Shown here: positions 7,498 through 14,919 of the stretch, piece by piece
Numbering within the stretch: position 1 is the first letter of the stretch
Layout: every line of letters starts with the position of its first letter
From: a virus
Virus record (IMG/VR): IMGVR_UViG_3300009537_000206
Span: 1-21,721 of that record
Strand: one strand, 5' to 3'
DNA: 21,721 nucleotides
Position numbers and translations under genes: made by a program
Notes under the pieces: generated by a model
Databases searched by the model: none
What the model was told of the DNA's origin: nothing
The model's input: the letters and a program-made list of their open reading frames with translations, nothing else

Positions 7498-7629
7498 TGG
7501 TTTGCTCCGATGTTGTCAACAAAAAACTGCTGGGTATCGTTGCTCCTTTACGCTGAGCTGCGAGCTATACGTCGAATTCGGTGTGACGAACACCACCCCA
7601 TGGCGCAGGGGTCCGGCGAAGGGTTATAG

Positions 7630-7657
7630 CGAAGATACCGCCGAAGCGGTATCTTCG
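7630..7657 (-). promoter_or_regulatory. 12-bp hairpin with cUUCGg tetraloop in the capsid leader
   Basis: In the leftward transcript a perfect 12-bp stem (arms at 7646-7657 and 7630-7641) closes over UUCG with a C-G pair. It lies 25 nt after the 36-aa membrane gene and about 130 nt before the capsid ATG. No U-tract follows. Candidate roles are RNase III-type processing, 5' stabilisation of capsid mRNA, or partial termination. No obvious sigma70-type promoter was found in the surrounding 184 nt. Confidence 0.7.
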
Positions 7658-7681
7658 TCAAGTAAATAACTGAAATCTGTA

Positions 7682-7792
7682 TTACTGCCACCATCCCATA
7701 GCTATTCCAAACTTCCAGATTTGGATGCCTACAAGAATAACTAGATTGCAGATAATGATTTTCAGAGCCAGAATAAGGCTTTTCCTATTCAT
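7682..7792 (-). CDS. 36-aa single-span membrane microprotein
   Basis: The ATG at 7792 follows the scaffold stop by 2 nt (TGA-CA-ATG), so it is well placed for translational coupling. The peptide starts MNRKSLILALKIIICNLV, with a basic N-terminus, and continues as one uninterrupted hydrophobic stretch to about residue 25. It ends with a tryptophan-rich tail, AMGWWQ. This is a clear single transmembrane segment (about residues 5-27), and the positive-inside rule suggests the N-terminus faces the cytoplasm. No family is recognised. Its place between scaffold and major capsid gene is unusual for a lysis gene. It could be a small holin-like protein, a membrane-associated virion protein or a modulator. 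Function is unassigned. Confidence 0.68.
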   Translation of the reverse strand: MNRKSLILALKIIICNLVILVGIQIWKFGIAMGWWQ

Positions 7793-7794
7793 TG

Positions 7795-8832
7795 TCAGGC
7801 AGTGTCGTGATCAGGAACATCCCCACGCAGACGCGCACGGGTGTTCTCATCCAGGCTGGCATACTGCTTTTTGGTCATGCGAGTTGGCTTGAGCGTTTCC
7901 TGGATATCGGCTTTACCCTTGCCAATGCCGGAATGATCCGGGGGTGAACCTGCCACCTTGGTTGCAGCTTTCTTGCCCCGGTCACGCAATGTCTCTTCCG
8001 CATTGGCTTTTATCTGCGGACGCAGATAAACATCAGCAGCTTCATCAAGTGCAGAAATTGGATCAGTTCCACCGCGAACCAAACCGTGATACAGGCGGCT
8101 GATCTTCTTCTCGATTTCCGGATCGTATTCTTCCGCATCTGGATTGATCTGCGGGAATTCGGCCTCGAGTTTGGCCAATCGGGTATTGTAAGCCGTATCC
8201 TGGCTGGAACCCTGGCGGGCGCGGGCTTCGGCCTGCGCCATGGATTCATTACGCAGGGCACGTTCAGCCTGGCGCAGTTCCGCACGAATTTGGCTCATTG
8301 CCGAGCGGTCATTATCAGCAATGGCATCCTCGTACCGCTCACGGATTTCGTCCACTTCGATTTCGAGTTTTTCCAGGCGCTGTTCAGGCGTTTCCTGATT
8401 GGGGGCATCAGGGTCTTTACCTTGCAGTACAGCAATGAACCGATTGTTCAGTTCTTCGTACTTTTGTTCGGCCGCATCTGCCCGCGCCCTTTCTTTGCCG
8501 ACTGCTTCGTTGAATCGGTCCTGCGGAACGCCCCTTCCGCCTTCATCCTGATCTCCGGTTTTTTCAGAGTTGTCTTTCGACTTTCCTTGATCATCGCCCG
8601 ACTCATCGCTGGACTTAGATCCCTGTAGCCTTTCCTGCTTGTCGCCATTTTCCTGATCACCTCCTTCACCTGGGTCATCGTCTTCATCGAGGGTGCCGTC
8701 TTGAAGTATCTTGACAGCACGTTGGAATTCATCGTCGGAAAGCTTGCGCCCTTCGGATGCTTCAGCCCGCCGGCGGGCGGTATCGATTTGTTCTTGCGAC
8801 AGGTCATCGCCGCGGTCTACTTTGTCGTTCAT
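7795..8832 (-). CDS. Capsid scaffolding protein
   Basis: A 345-aa protein whose ATG (8832) overlaps the portal stop as ATGA and is preceded by AAGGAG. The composition is that of a scaffold. Residues about 50-110 are very acidic and low-complexity (DEDDDPGEGGDQENGDKQER and following). Residues about 118-210 form a long predicted coiled coil (KYEELNNRF, QRLEKLEIEVDEIRERYEDAI, SMAQAEARAR). Residues about 215-275 form a helical domain with YDPEIEKKISRLYHGLVRGG. The C-terminus is basic (MTKKQYASLDENTRARLRGD), as expected for a region that contacts the coat protein. There is no membrane segment or protease motif. The position between portal and capsid genes is standard for scaffolds. Identification rests on composition and position more than on a unique motif. 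Confidence 0.82.
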   Translation of the reverse strand: MNDKVDRGDDLSQEQIDTARRRAEASEGRKLSDDEFQRAVKILQDGTLDEDDDPGEGGDQENGDKQERLQGSKSSDESGDDQGKSKDNSEKTGDQDEGGRGVPQDRFNEAVGKERARADAAEQKYEELNNRFIAVLQGKDPDAPNQETPEQRLEKLEIEVDEIRERYEDAIADNDRSAMSQIRAELRQAERALRNESMAQAEARARQGSSQDTAYNTRLAKLEAEFPQINPDAEEYDPEIEKKISRLYHGLVRGGTDPISALDEAADVYLRPQIKANAEETLRDRGKKAATKVAGSPPDHSGIGKGKADIQETLKPTRMTKKQYASLDENTRARLRGDVPDHDTA

Positions 8833-10934
8833 TGACTTGCTCCTTGGGGTGCGGGGTTAGCTTTATCAACTTGAATCTGCAACCTGGCTTCTTCGCGCAT
8901 ACGACGAAGGTCCAGCATGAACTGGATATTCATTTCCCGAATCTTGTTATTGGAGTTCTGTTGAGATTTCAACATATCCAATTTGGCTTCGGCCAATTGT
9001 TGTGGCGTGAGATCACCTTCGTCCGGACCTTCTAAAGCCTGACGATCTTTTGCAGCCAACACCATGGTATGGGTGCCCTCGGCTTCGGTATCGAAGGCAT
9101 CGGCTTCCAGTTTGCGGACTTCGGCTGCAGCACGGCGCCTTTCCAGTTCTTTGTTGAACTGTTCCTCTTCCGGCGTGATATCGGTCATCTCTTGCAGGAG
9201 TTCTTCCTTGTCCCGGAGCTTGGAGACACGAATGATGAAACTGTCTGGAATTGGAATGCCCAGGTCGCGGCGCATTTCAATCGCCTGGTCATATTGATTG
9301 GCTTCGTAGGTATCGCGCTCAGGTTCGTTGGTGATGACTACGCCATACTCGCCAAGTGACAAATTATTACGAATTTGGCCGACGGAATCGATTTGGTTCA
9401 CTTCAATGGCCTGGTGTTCCTGCCCTGGCCGGGTAGCAATGATATGAAGGGTGCGCGGCTCTACATAAAAAGTCTGTACCAAGTCAAGAATGCGTTTGCC
9501 GAGCATCTTGTCGGAACGATTCAGGCTATCCAACAGGGGTGCCTGTGAAGTGCTGCCTACTGCCTGATTGGCTTTGAGCGCCTTGGCAGAAACATCTTCA
9601 CGGGCGAAACCGGTCAGCGCATCGCTGATCCCGGAAATATTTTTCAGATCCTCTTCGGATTTGTAGCTGACTCGATCAAAACCGGTGGGCACCTGGTTGG
9701 GTTTGATCTTGTCAATGCCATCCATATTCTTGACGACCACAACAAGCCCGGTTTCAGAACCCCGGGTTTCCAACTGGCGTTCAGTCAAATTAACCAGGTT
9801 GTTGTGTTGGACCACCCAACCGGAGTTGGCTGAAGTACCGAGAATATGTAATTCCTGGCTACGGGATTTATTGAGAATTTCCTGGGGGCTGATTAAATGC
9901 TCCACGACGCCGATTGTTCGTCCATCTCGTAGCCTTGGAAAGAAGGGGACAATCGTAAAGTGCCGGTATGGCGACCAATTGTCGTGGAGCGTGAGATTGC
10001 CGGCAGATACTGTCCACCGAACTTTCTTGATTGGTTTGCGCATTACGAATATGTGCGGATTGAGGCGCAGATATTCGGAAATCCGGTTGTGATCCCAGGC
10101 TTCTGGAACCGGAATAATGTCGCCCAACATCGTATCTACGAATACTTCGCTGCGTACGATACGGAAATGCTGGCGGTCAATCATCCGATAGTAACGCACC
10201 ATGCCATAGGGATGCCATGAACCGCGGGCGCCAGAACTGCGTGATGGTGAACTGCGATGGGCAGTGCCGAACCGCCCCTCACGGATGAAATCATCATTGA
10301 TATTGCCGTACGGTATGTAGCCGGCCGGCATGCTCATGAGTTCTTCCTTGATTTTGCTGCCCCACAGCAATTCCATTTCCGTTTCGGATATCCATTTACT
10401 GATGGTTACATCTTCCCATTCATCGGGTTCGTACTCACTGGCGTCCGGATCAAGCAGAACAGTGGCAGGATGCTGGCGTTTGATTTCCACATCCCCCAGG
10501 AAATTGGTGCCCAGATTAATGCGGACATCATAGAAACCACGACTGGTGACATAACCATCTGCACAAACATCTGTACGCACGTAGGCCAAGTCATTCACCT
10601 GGCTGATATTCATGCCGACCTTGGTCAATGCATCGGCAACCTCCGTGGTCGCTTCACCACGTTGAGGTCTGAATGCAATGGCTGAGCGGTTGAATATCTG
10701 TTCGCCGACCATGTGATCGAGCGTGGAGAGAATCTTGTTGATAACCATGGCCGGCCGATTGGCGGCTTTCAGAGTAATGAGGTCTTGAGGGTGCCATTGG
10801 AACCCAGCTACAAAGTCTTCACAGCGGGCTGCTTTTTTGACGAATTCCATGTGGCCTTCGTCGCGGCAGTAGATATACCGGTACCAGTTTTCCTGTGCAG
10901 GATCGCCACCGGGTAGAAGCTGGTGTTCTGGCAT
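8829..10934 (-). CDS. Portal protein, P22-like
   Basis: A 701-aa protein starting at ATG 10934, two nucleotides after the large terminase stop. Length and motifs fit the P22-type portal family. The N-terminal region has NWYRYIYCRDEGHMEFVKKA and RPAMVINKILSTLDHMVGEQ (about residues 58-77), the signature in which the next residues describe the parts used to clip onto DNA. YDVRINLGTNFLGDVEIKRQHPATVLLDPDA (about 135-165) and EWEDVTISKW follow as in this family. The C-terminal 150 residues are helical and charged (EEEQFNKELERRRAAAEVRKLEADAF), compatible with a barrel-like extension. The portal forms the dodecameric DNA gate at one capsid vertex. It ends in ATGA with the scaffold gene. Confidence 0.9.
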   Translation of the reverse strand: MPEHQLLPGGDPAQENWYRYIYCRDEGHMEFVKKAARCEDFVAGFQWHPQDLITLKAANRPAMVINKILSTLDHMVGEQIFNRSAIAFRPQRGEATTEVADALTKVGMNISQVNDLAYVRTDVCADGYVTSRGFYDVRINLGTNFLGDVEIKRQHPATVLLDPDASEYEPDEWEDVTISKWISETEMELLWGSKIKEELMSMPAGYIPYGNINDDFIREGRFGTAHRSSPSRSSGARGSWHPYGMVRYYRMIDRQHFRIVRSEVFVDTMLGDIIPVPEAWDHNRISEYLRLNPHIFVMRKPIKKVRWTVSAGNLTLHDNWSPYRHFTIVPFFPRLRDGRTIGVVEHLISPQEILNKSRSQELHILGTSANSGWVVQHNNLVNLTERQLETRGSETGLVVVVKNMDGIDKIKPNQVPTGFDRVSYKSEEDLKNISGISDALTGFAREDVSAKALKANQAVGSTSQAPLLDSLNRSDKMLGKRILDLVQTFYVEPRTLHIIATRPGQEHQAIEVNQIDSVGQIRNNLSLGEYGVVITNEPERDTYEANQYDQAIEMRRDLGIPIPDSFIIRVSKLRDKEELLQEMTDITPEEEQFNKELERRRAAAEVRKLEADAFDTEAEGTHTMVLAAKDRQALEGPDEGDLTPQQLAEAKLDMLKSQQNSNNKIREMNIQFMLDLRRMREEARLQIQVDKANPAPQGASQ

Positions 10935-10936
10935 CG

Positions 10937-12652
10937 TCAGGCGCTCATATGTGTGGTGCCCCGGCGTTTCTGTAACTCAAGTTTTTCGCGCCAGGGTAAG
11001 TCATCCGGGTTTGCCCATGCATCCCGTACCTGGTATTCCTCTTCCGGCGGGGGCGACGGTTTTCCGATTTCGAGCAAGTGTCGCACAGCCCAGGCACTTG
11101 CATCAACCTGATCTTTGTCTTTGGTCTTGGGAAAACGCAGTAATTCCCGAACAAAATCAGCGGTCCACTGCATACTTTGACGAATGACCAACAAACCACG
11201 TTTCATACGATCCTGCATTGGCGTAGCGCGTGCACGTTTATCCGTGGTCGCTGTGTATTCTTGCACAATAGACCACGGTATATCATTTTCCTCAAAGGCC
11301 GCTTTTACATAAGGCCGGGCCGTTTTCCATATTTGGCCGTCCTCCACCGCGATGGTGTAATAGGGTGGATCGGGACGGCGCAAATAATAGATGGCCTCTT
11401 CCACCATCTCGTCGGCAATGCGGGTTGAATCACCCTTGAAACGACGTACTTTGCGCACAAACATCTTGCCGCCCCAATGGTGTTGCAGGGTTACACCGGC
11501 AGTGTGATTGTTGTGCTTTTCCTCGCCAATGGCGAAGTCCCAACCGGTACAGATATTACAATATGCCTCTTTCGGCGGGTGCACATAGTAGTACAGCATT
11601 TCCCGTGTGAAAAAGATACCGGTTTCCGGGATCGGGTTCTGTTGGTACAGCGCATTCCAGACATCTTCATCCACATCTGCCTTGATGGCCATGAGTTCCC
11701 GCCACGAATAGCGTTCCTCATGCAAAGCCTCGTTTGGCCCACGCAGCAACACATAGTTGAGATCTTCCAGTTCTTCGGGGGAATACGGAGCCTCCTTTTC
11801 TTCCGTAAACCTTATAATTTCCAGTGTCTCTTCATCCCTATATTCCCATTCCCCCGGGTCCGTAACTGCCGGATAACGGACGATCTCAAACTTATCGCGG
11901 AACTCAGAATACTTATCCTCCAATTCGTTCATCTGCATGATGCGCCCGGCCAGATCGTCGTTATGCCACCAGGTTTGGATGAGTAGAATGCCGCCACCAG
12001 GATGCAGGCGAGTACGGATATTAGAGCGATAACCCTTCCACAACTTGTCCCGCGTGTTTTCGCTATCCGCTTCCTCATCACCCTTGAGCGGATCATCCAC
12101 ACCCATGATGTTCGCACCGTGACCAGTGATACCACCCTTCAGGCCCGCCGCCCGCATAGCGCCGCCAAGAGTCAACTTCCAGTGATCGGATTTCCGATCA
12201 TCGCGCATGATGATCGTGTCAGGAAAGATTTCGCGGTAGGCCTTGGATTCGACCACGCGCCGGATGGCCTTGGAGAATTCGAGTGGCAAGTCCTCGTTAT
12301 ACCCCACGTTGAACATCTTCCACTCGGGGTGGTGGCCGAACACCCAACAGTAGAACATCACGGAGACAAGAGTCGATTTACCGTGGCGCGGTGGCATCAG
12401 CAACATTAACCGTGGGCGTTCTCCGTTCTCCACGGCTCGCATGAACCGGATCAGGCGAGCGGCTATGTCATGGTGAACCCAGCCGGCTTTGAACTTGCCG
12501 AAGCCAGCCACGGGATAGAAACGGTGGCAGAAAGCAATGAAGTCCCGGCGTATCTTTTCGCGCCGGGCTTTTTCTGCCAGTGCGGCGGTAGGAACTTGTT
12601 CCTCGAGCAGAGGGCCATCGGGGTCGAACATCTGTTCGACAAATTCATTCAC
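10937..12652 (-). CDS. terL: Terminase large subunit (ATPase-nuclease)
   Basis: A 571-aa protein whose start is a GTG at 12652, 8 nt inside the small terminase gene. An alternative ATG at codon 8 would give 564 aa. The Walker A motif is MPPRHGKST (residues 86-94). IMGVDDP (182-188) is the Walker B-like aspartate pair, and LLIQTWWHNDDLAGRI (223-238) contains the coupling-motif region. The C-terminal RNase H-like nuclease shows GWDFAIGE (D372), IAVEDGQ (E437/D438) and KDQVDASAW (D517). This is the motor that translocates and cuts DNA during packaging at the portal. Order TerS-TerL-portal is standard. All key residues appear intact. Confidence 0.94.
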   Translation of the reverse strand: MNEFVEQMFDPDGPLLEEQVPTAALAEKARREKIRRDFIAFCHRFYPVAGFGKFKAGWVHHDIAARLIRFMRAVENGERPRLMLLMPPRHGKSTLVSVMFYCWVFGHHPEWKMFNVGYNEDLPLEFSKAIRRVVESKAYREIFPDTIIMRDDRKSDHWKLTLGGAMRAAGLKGGITGHGANIMGVDDPLKGDEEADSENTRDKLWKGYRSNIRTRLHPGGGILLIQTWWHNDDLAGRIMQMNELEDKYSEFRDKFEIVRYPAVTDPGEWEYRDEETLEIIRFTEEKEAPYSPEELEDLNYVLLRGPNEALHEERYSWRELMAIKADVDEDVWNALYQQNPIPETGIFFTREMLYYYVHPPKEAYCNICTGWDFAIGEEKHNNHTAGVTLQHHWGGKMFVRKVRRFKGDSTRIADEMVEEAIYYLRRPDPPYYTIAVEDGQIWKTARPYVKAAFEENDIPWSIVQEYTATTDKRARATPMQDRMKRGLLVIRQSMQWTADFVRELLRFPKTKDKDQVDASAWAVRHLLEIGKPSPPPEEEYQVRDAWANPDDLPWREKLELQKRRGTTHMSA

Positions 12653-13118
12653 CTGTAGTGCCTTCTATCGCCCTCGGCGCCTGTTCAATGATCTTGTCCA
12701 ACTGATCTTCGGGCATGTCACGCAGATCAATGTATGTCATGTTTTCGATATTGATCGGCCGGCGTGATTCCGGATCCTTGTCATGCCCCAGCAGCCGGGC
12801 CATCTTTTCCCAACCCTGTAACATGATGCCCGGCTCGCCTTGCGCTTCGGCAAGTGTGATGGCGCCCATGTATCCCCGCTTGATATCTTCGAAGGTAATA
12901 TCCAGGTCGCGGGCCATTTCCACCCGCAGTACCGTGACTGCGTGTTCTACAGCTCGGGACTTCGGAGGACTCTTGAAACCGGCATCGAGGGCCGCGTGCG
13001 TTGGTGACATAGCGCCGAGTGTGACCTGCAAAACATACCGGCGCTGCTTGATGTCCAACGTGTCGAGGGCATCCTGAACCGGGGTGGATTTAATGAGTTG
13101 TCGAGCCTTGGCGTCCAT
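12645..13118 (-). CDS. terS: Terminase small subunit
   Basis: I choose ATG 13118 (157 aa) rather than the in-frame TTG three codons upstream. Residues about 20-60 (LDIKQRRYVLQVTLGAMSPTHAALDAGFKSPPKSRAVEHAVTVLR) have the helix-turn-helix layout of phage small terminases: Q-R-x-Y/F-V, then A-A-x-x-A-G-F/Y. A central helical segment (DLDITFEDIKRGYMGAITLAEAQGE) and MLQGWEKMARLLGHDKDPE follow, as in related proteins, and YIDLRDMPEDQLDKII ends the chain. The protein binds the packaging site and recruits the large subunit. It lies immediately upstream of terL and overlaps it by 8 nt, and it overlaps the preceding gene by 29 nt. Long runs quoted here are interrupted by less conserved residues. Confidence 0.85.
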   Translation of the reverse strand: MDAKARQLIKSTPVQDALDTLDIKQRRYVLQVTLGAMSPTHAALDAGFKSPPKSRAVEHAVTVLRVEMARDLDITFEDIKRGYMGAITLAEAQGEPGIMLQGWEKMARLLGHDKDPESRRPINIENMTYIDLRDMPEDQLDKIIEQAPRAIEGTTGE

Positions 13119-13440
13119 CGGGACCAATTATTACAGCGTCTGGCCGTGGTTGTCCAAGTTCCCAGGTATCTTTTTTCGGCAGAAGGCCGGGAAAGGGGAA
13201 CCGTTTGGCCATCAGCAGAAACATTTTGAGGCCGTCCGCGAAGATCTGAACCTGTTCTTCCGGACCCTTTAATTCCAGGCCGAAGTTGTATGACAACCCC
13301 GGCCCGTGGGTCCAGAGTATCCCCGGTAAAACTCGCACATTGACCAAGGCGGCAGCTTCGCGCACCTGCGCATTGAATGCATCCGCCCGTTCTTGCGAAT
13401 TGGGGAAACTGATCGTGTTGATGACCAGACGCAGATTCAT
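13090..13440 (-). CDS. Unknown 116-aa protein upstream of the terminase genes
   Basis: ATG 13440 overlaps the stop of the previous gene as ATGA, and the end overlaps terS by 29 nt, so it belongs to the packaging operon. The N-terminus MNLRLVINTISFPNSQERAD looks like a beta strand followed by a helix. Residues about 48-60 contain GPGLSYNFGLELKG, then comes a helix (QVQIFADGLKMFLLMAKRF). The C-terminus is Gly/Pro-rich and polar. There are no cysteines, metal motif, signal peptide or clear membrane segment. I do not recognise a family. Coupling to terS suggests a late-expressed protein, possibly a packaging accessory, but this is position-based inference only. Confidence 0.7.
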   Translation of the reverse strand: MNLRLVINTISFPNSQERADAFNAQVREAAALVNVRVLPGILWTHGPGLSYNFGLELKGPEEQVQIFADGLKMFLLMAKRFPFPGLLPKKDTWELGQPRPDAVIIGPDGRQGSTTH

Positions 13441-13841
13441 CTGCCATTACTGAGAAAAGACCCGGTGTCAATTCGACCTTCAGCCAGTTCCTGTTGTGCA
13501 GACATAGGTCTATCGCCAGCAATACTCGATGATTCATCAACACCCAGGATTTGGGTCAATTCAGTGAGCTTGTTGCGAAGTTCGCAGGCCATTTCATTCT
13601 GTTCTTGCTGAGTTGCGAACATTTTTTCGAAGATACCCTGGGGTACTTTCTTCAGCTCCTTGCCTTCAGGTTTTCCCTGATCAACCGGGCCGCGCACCAC
13701 GGTCAGGATGCGCTCAAGAATGATGTTGAAATCGGCCAATACGGCTACGTGCATCTGCAGGTGAACAAGGACTTTTTGTGGAAGTTCCGAGTTCACGGGT
13801 CTTGCGGTTGGGCTTCTCATGTCGGTGCCAGCTTGTTCCAT
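13437..13841 (-). CDS. Unknown 134-aa helical protein
   Basis: Starts at ATG 13841; another in-frame ATG is at codon 8. The first 20 residues are polar. Residues about 25-50 (VLVHLQMHVAVLADFNIILERILTVV) form an amphipathic or hydrophobic helix. Residues about 68-100 (FEKMFATQQEQNEMACELRNKLTELTQILG) form a second long helix with heptad-like spacing, so a helical bundle or coiled coil is likely. The C-terminus is disordered and Ser/Gly-rich. There is no enzymatic motif. It is coupled to the next gene by a 4-nt overlap. The upstream neighbour is the first gene of the leftward operon. Role unknown; a small structural or scaffold-like accessory is possible. Confidence 0.65.
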   Translation of the reverse strand: MEQAGTDMRSPTARPVNSELPQKVLVHLQMHVAVLADFNIILERILTVVRGPVDQGKPEGKELKKVPQGIFEKMFATQQEQNEMACELRNKLTELTQILGVDESSSIAGDRPMSAQQELAEGRIDTGSFLSNGR

Positions 13842-13880
13842 GGTCGTTTTCCATATTGATCAGAGGGGGCTTCGAGTATA

Positions 13881-14129
13881 TCAATCCTTCCACTTTGGAT
13901 GCCACACATGCCAAAGCCACCCATGGTAAGGCGGCGCTGGTTTGAAGTGCGCCCATCTGTGTAGAAATTCACCAATGAATTCCCATTTGCCATAGAACTT
14001 CAAATGAAAAAGCATTTTAGGACCACCGCGTCCGTACCAGGCAATACAAATCTGACGATGGCAATCGAAACCTTTGCAACGGATGAATTTAGTCATGAAG
14101 CTAAATTTAGTGTTGTGTCTAACAAACAC
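13881..14129 (-). CDS. Unknown aromatic- and His-rich small protein with GTG start
   Basis: An 82-aa frame beginning with GTG at 14129, which has an excellent AAAAGGAG four nucleotides upstream. The first in-frame ATG (14096, giving 71 aa) has no good ribosome binding site, so the GTG start is preferred. The protein is basic and unusually rich in Trp, His, Phe and Lys, especially at the end (FHLKFYGKWEFIG, PPYHGWLWHVWHPKW). Cys18 and Cys23 are close (RCKGFDCHRQIC, with a third Cys). No family is recognised. It is the first leftward gene next to the divergent control region. The composition is unlike its neighbours, so I keep some doubt that it is a real protein. Confidence 0.5.
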   Translation of the reverse strand: MFVRHNTKFSFMTKFIRCKGFDCHRQICIAWYGRGGPKMLFHLKFYGKWEFIGEFLHRWAHFKPAPPYHGWLWHVWHPKWKD

Positions 14130-14133
14130 TAAA
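14106..14133. promoter_or_regulatory. 9-bp inverted repeat over the first leftward start codon
   Basis: TTTAGTGTT (14106-14114) and AACACTAAA (14125-14133) form a perfect 9-bp dyad around a 10-bp spacer. The GTG start of the leftward gene lies inside the right arm, and the Shine-Dalgarno is directly next to it. This could be a repressor operator at the divergent promoters, or an RNA hairpin that masks the start. Confidence 0.6.
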
Positions 14134-14345
14134 CTCCTTTTATATGGTGGAAACTAAAAAATTTTACACGAAATTTTTGGTTTTAAGTACGAAAGATGTC
14201 GTAATTAAATGGGGAAATTTGGTCGTTATACGGCTGGATGGTCACACACCCCCCACGAAAAGAGAGGGGGGTGGGTTCGGATTCGGGTTTTCGGATTCGA
14301 TAGGGGTCCCGTTATGGGACATTTTAAACCATTAGGAGAAAGACG
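14134..14345. promoter_or_regulatory. Divergent intergenic control region
   Basis: About 210 bp separate the leftward structural operon from the rightward small-gene operon, so outgoing promoters for both arms are expected here. The left half (14,134-14,225) is AT-rich; the right half is G-rich. I see no clean sigma70 promoter: TTGGTT at 14,177 with TAATTA at 14,202 has a poor 19-bp spacer. A TTCGGATTCG direct repeat occurs twice near 14,276-14,300. TAGGAGA lies just before ATG 14,346. A rightward open frame at 14,144-14,335 has no ribosome binding site and is not called. Confidence 0.5.
14247..14273 (+). promoter_or_regulatory. C6/G6 hairpin in the rightward leader
   Basis: CACCCCCC (14247-14254) pairs perfectly with GGGGGGTG (14266-14273) over an 11-nt A-rich loop. 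No U-tract follows. It belongs to a group of G-run hairpins across 14.2-16.0 kb. Confidence 0.5.
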
Positions 14346-14600
14346 ATGTTACGTAAAATCTTAGCAAGAACCGCTGATGTGATGGGGGAGTATACGTCCC
14401 GCACTGATAAGTACCTGAACGGTAATGACACTGTTCCTGGGCTGGGCGATATATGTCGTGCCCACTATAAGATAGGTGCACTGCGAGCTGAGCAGGACAA
14501 GCCTAAGCAGCCCAAGGTATTGAGTAGGGAGTATAAGGCTTACATGCGCAGCATATGTGAGAGAGATGGACTCGATGTCCCTGAAGAGTGGCAAGAGTAG
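14346..14600 (+). CDS. Unknown 84-aa protein, first gene of the rightward operon
   Basis: Starts at ATG 14346 with TAGGAGA 7-13 nt upstream. The protein is basic in the middle and acidic at the end. The N-terminus (MLRKILARTADVMGEYTSRTDKYLNG) looks helical. It is followed by a Gly-containing turn (TVPGLGDIC) and a helical part (CRAHYKIGALRAEQDKPKQP), then EYKAYMRSICERDGLDVPEEW. Two isolated cysteines are not arranged as a zinc motif. No family is recognised. As the promoter-proximal gene of the rightward arm it is probably expressed early, which is where phages often carry host-takeover proteins; that is inference from position. Confidence 0.72.
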   Translation: MLRKILARTADVMGEYTSRTDKYLNGNDTVPGLGDICRAHYKIGALRAEQDKPKQPKVLSREYKAYMRSICERDGLDVPEEWQE

Positions 14601-14620
14601 CACTACTCTCACTACTACAT

Positions 14621-14642
14621 GGAGGGGGAGTAATCCCCCTCC
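14621..14642 (+). terminator. Terminator-like G-run hairpin
   Basis: GGAGGGGG (14621-14628) pairs with CCCCCTCC (14635-14642) over a 6-nt loop, 21 nt after the stop of the 84-aa gene. It is followed by TTCTT, which is only a weak U-tract. It probably pauses or partially terminates transcription, or protects the 3' end of the upstream message. Confidence 0.55.
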
Positions 14643-14679
14643 TTCTTACTAACCCTTCAACCCAATGGAGGTAAATGAC

Positions 14680-14847
14680 ATGGGTATCAAAGCACTTGAT
14701 AGGTGGCGTGCCTACCGTCTGGATCGGCAGGTCCAGAAGCAGGCAAAAGCCATTATGGACCAGCACCCCGAGTACCGAGAGGTGAATATCGGTCCTAATC
14801 GCCGGCAGCGTCGTGCCATGGCCAAGATGGCACGTTTCAAGAAGTAG
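14680..14847 (+). CDS. Small basic protein, 55 aa
   Basis: I choose ATG 14680, because TGGAGG lies 8 nt before it; the ATG at 14665 is part of that ribosome binding site region. The protein is strongly basic. Residues about 8-25 (DRWRAYRLDRQVQKQAKAIM) form an Arg/Lys-rich helix. The C-terminus NRRQRRAMAKMARFKK matches the N-R-x-Q-R-R-A-x-x-K finish seen in many tiny phage proteins of unknown function. Nucleic-acid binding is plausible from charge alone. It sits between two hairpins in the small-gene array, so its expression may be set separately from its neighbours. No enzymatic role is suggested. Confidence 0.72.
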   Translation: MGIKALDRWRAYRLDRQVQKQAKAIMDQHPEYREVNIGPNRRQRRAMAKMARFKK

Positions 14848-14857
14848 CGGCGTTTGT

Positions 14858-14884
14858 GTATGCCCCTTCTAGTGGGGGGCATAC
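14858..14884 (+). terminator. Hairpin after the 55-aa gene
   Basis: GTATGCCCC (14858-14866) and GGGGCATAC (14876-14884) form a perfect 9-bp stem with a 9-nt loop, 10 nt after the stop. No U-tract follows, so full termination is doubtful. A 3' stability or processing role is equally possible. Confidence 0.5.
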
Positions 14885-14919
14885 CCGATGCGCTGTTGCA
14901 TCGTAATTAGGAGAAATCA

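Noticed and set aside
8086-8628. 180-aa rightward open frame opposite the scaffold gene
   Set aside because: It is Phe/Ile/Leu-rich because it is the antisense of an acidic coiled-coil gene; no start signal and opposite to the operon direction.
12947-13543. 198-aa leftward open frame over the terS region
   Set aside because: It overlaps three coupled genes in another frame, and its composition is Arg/Ser/Pro-rich as expected for a shadow.
14144-14335. 63-aa rightward open frame in the divergent control region
   Set aside because: No Shine-Dalgarno precedes its ATG, it passes through a G-run hairpin, and it covers the region needed for promoters.
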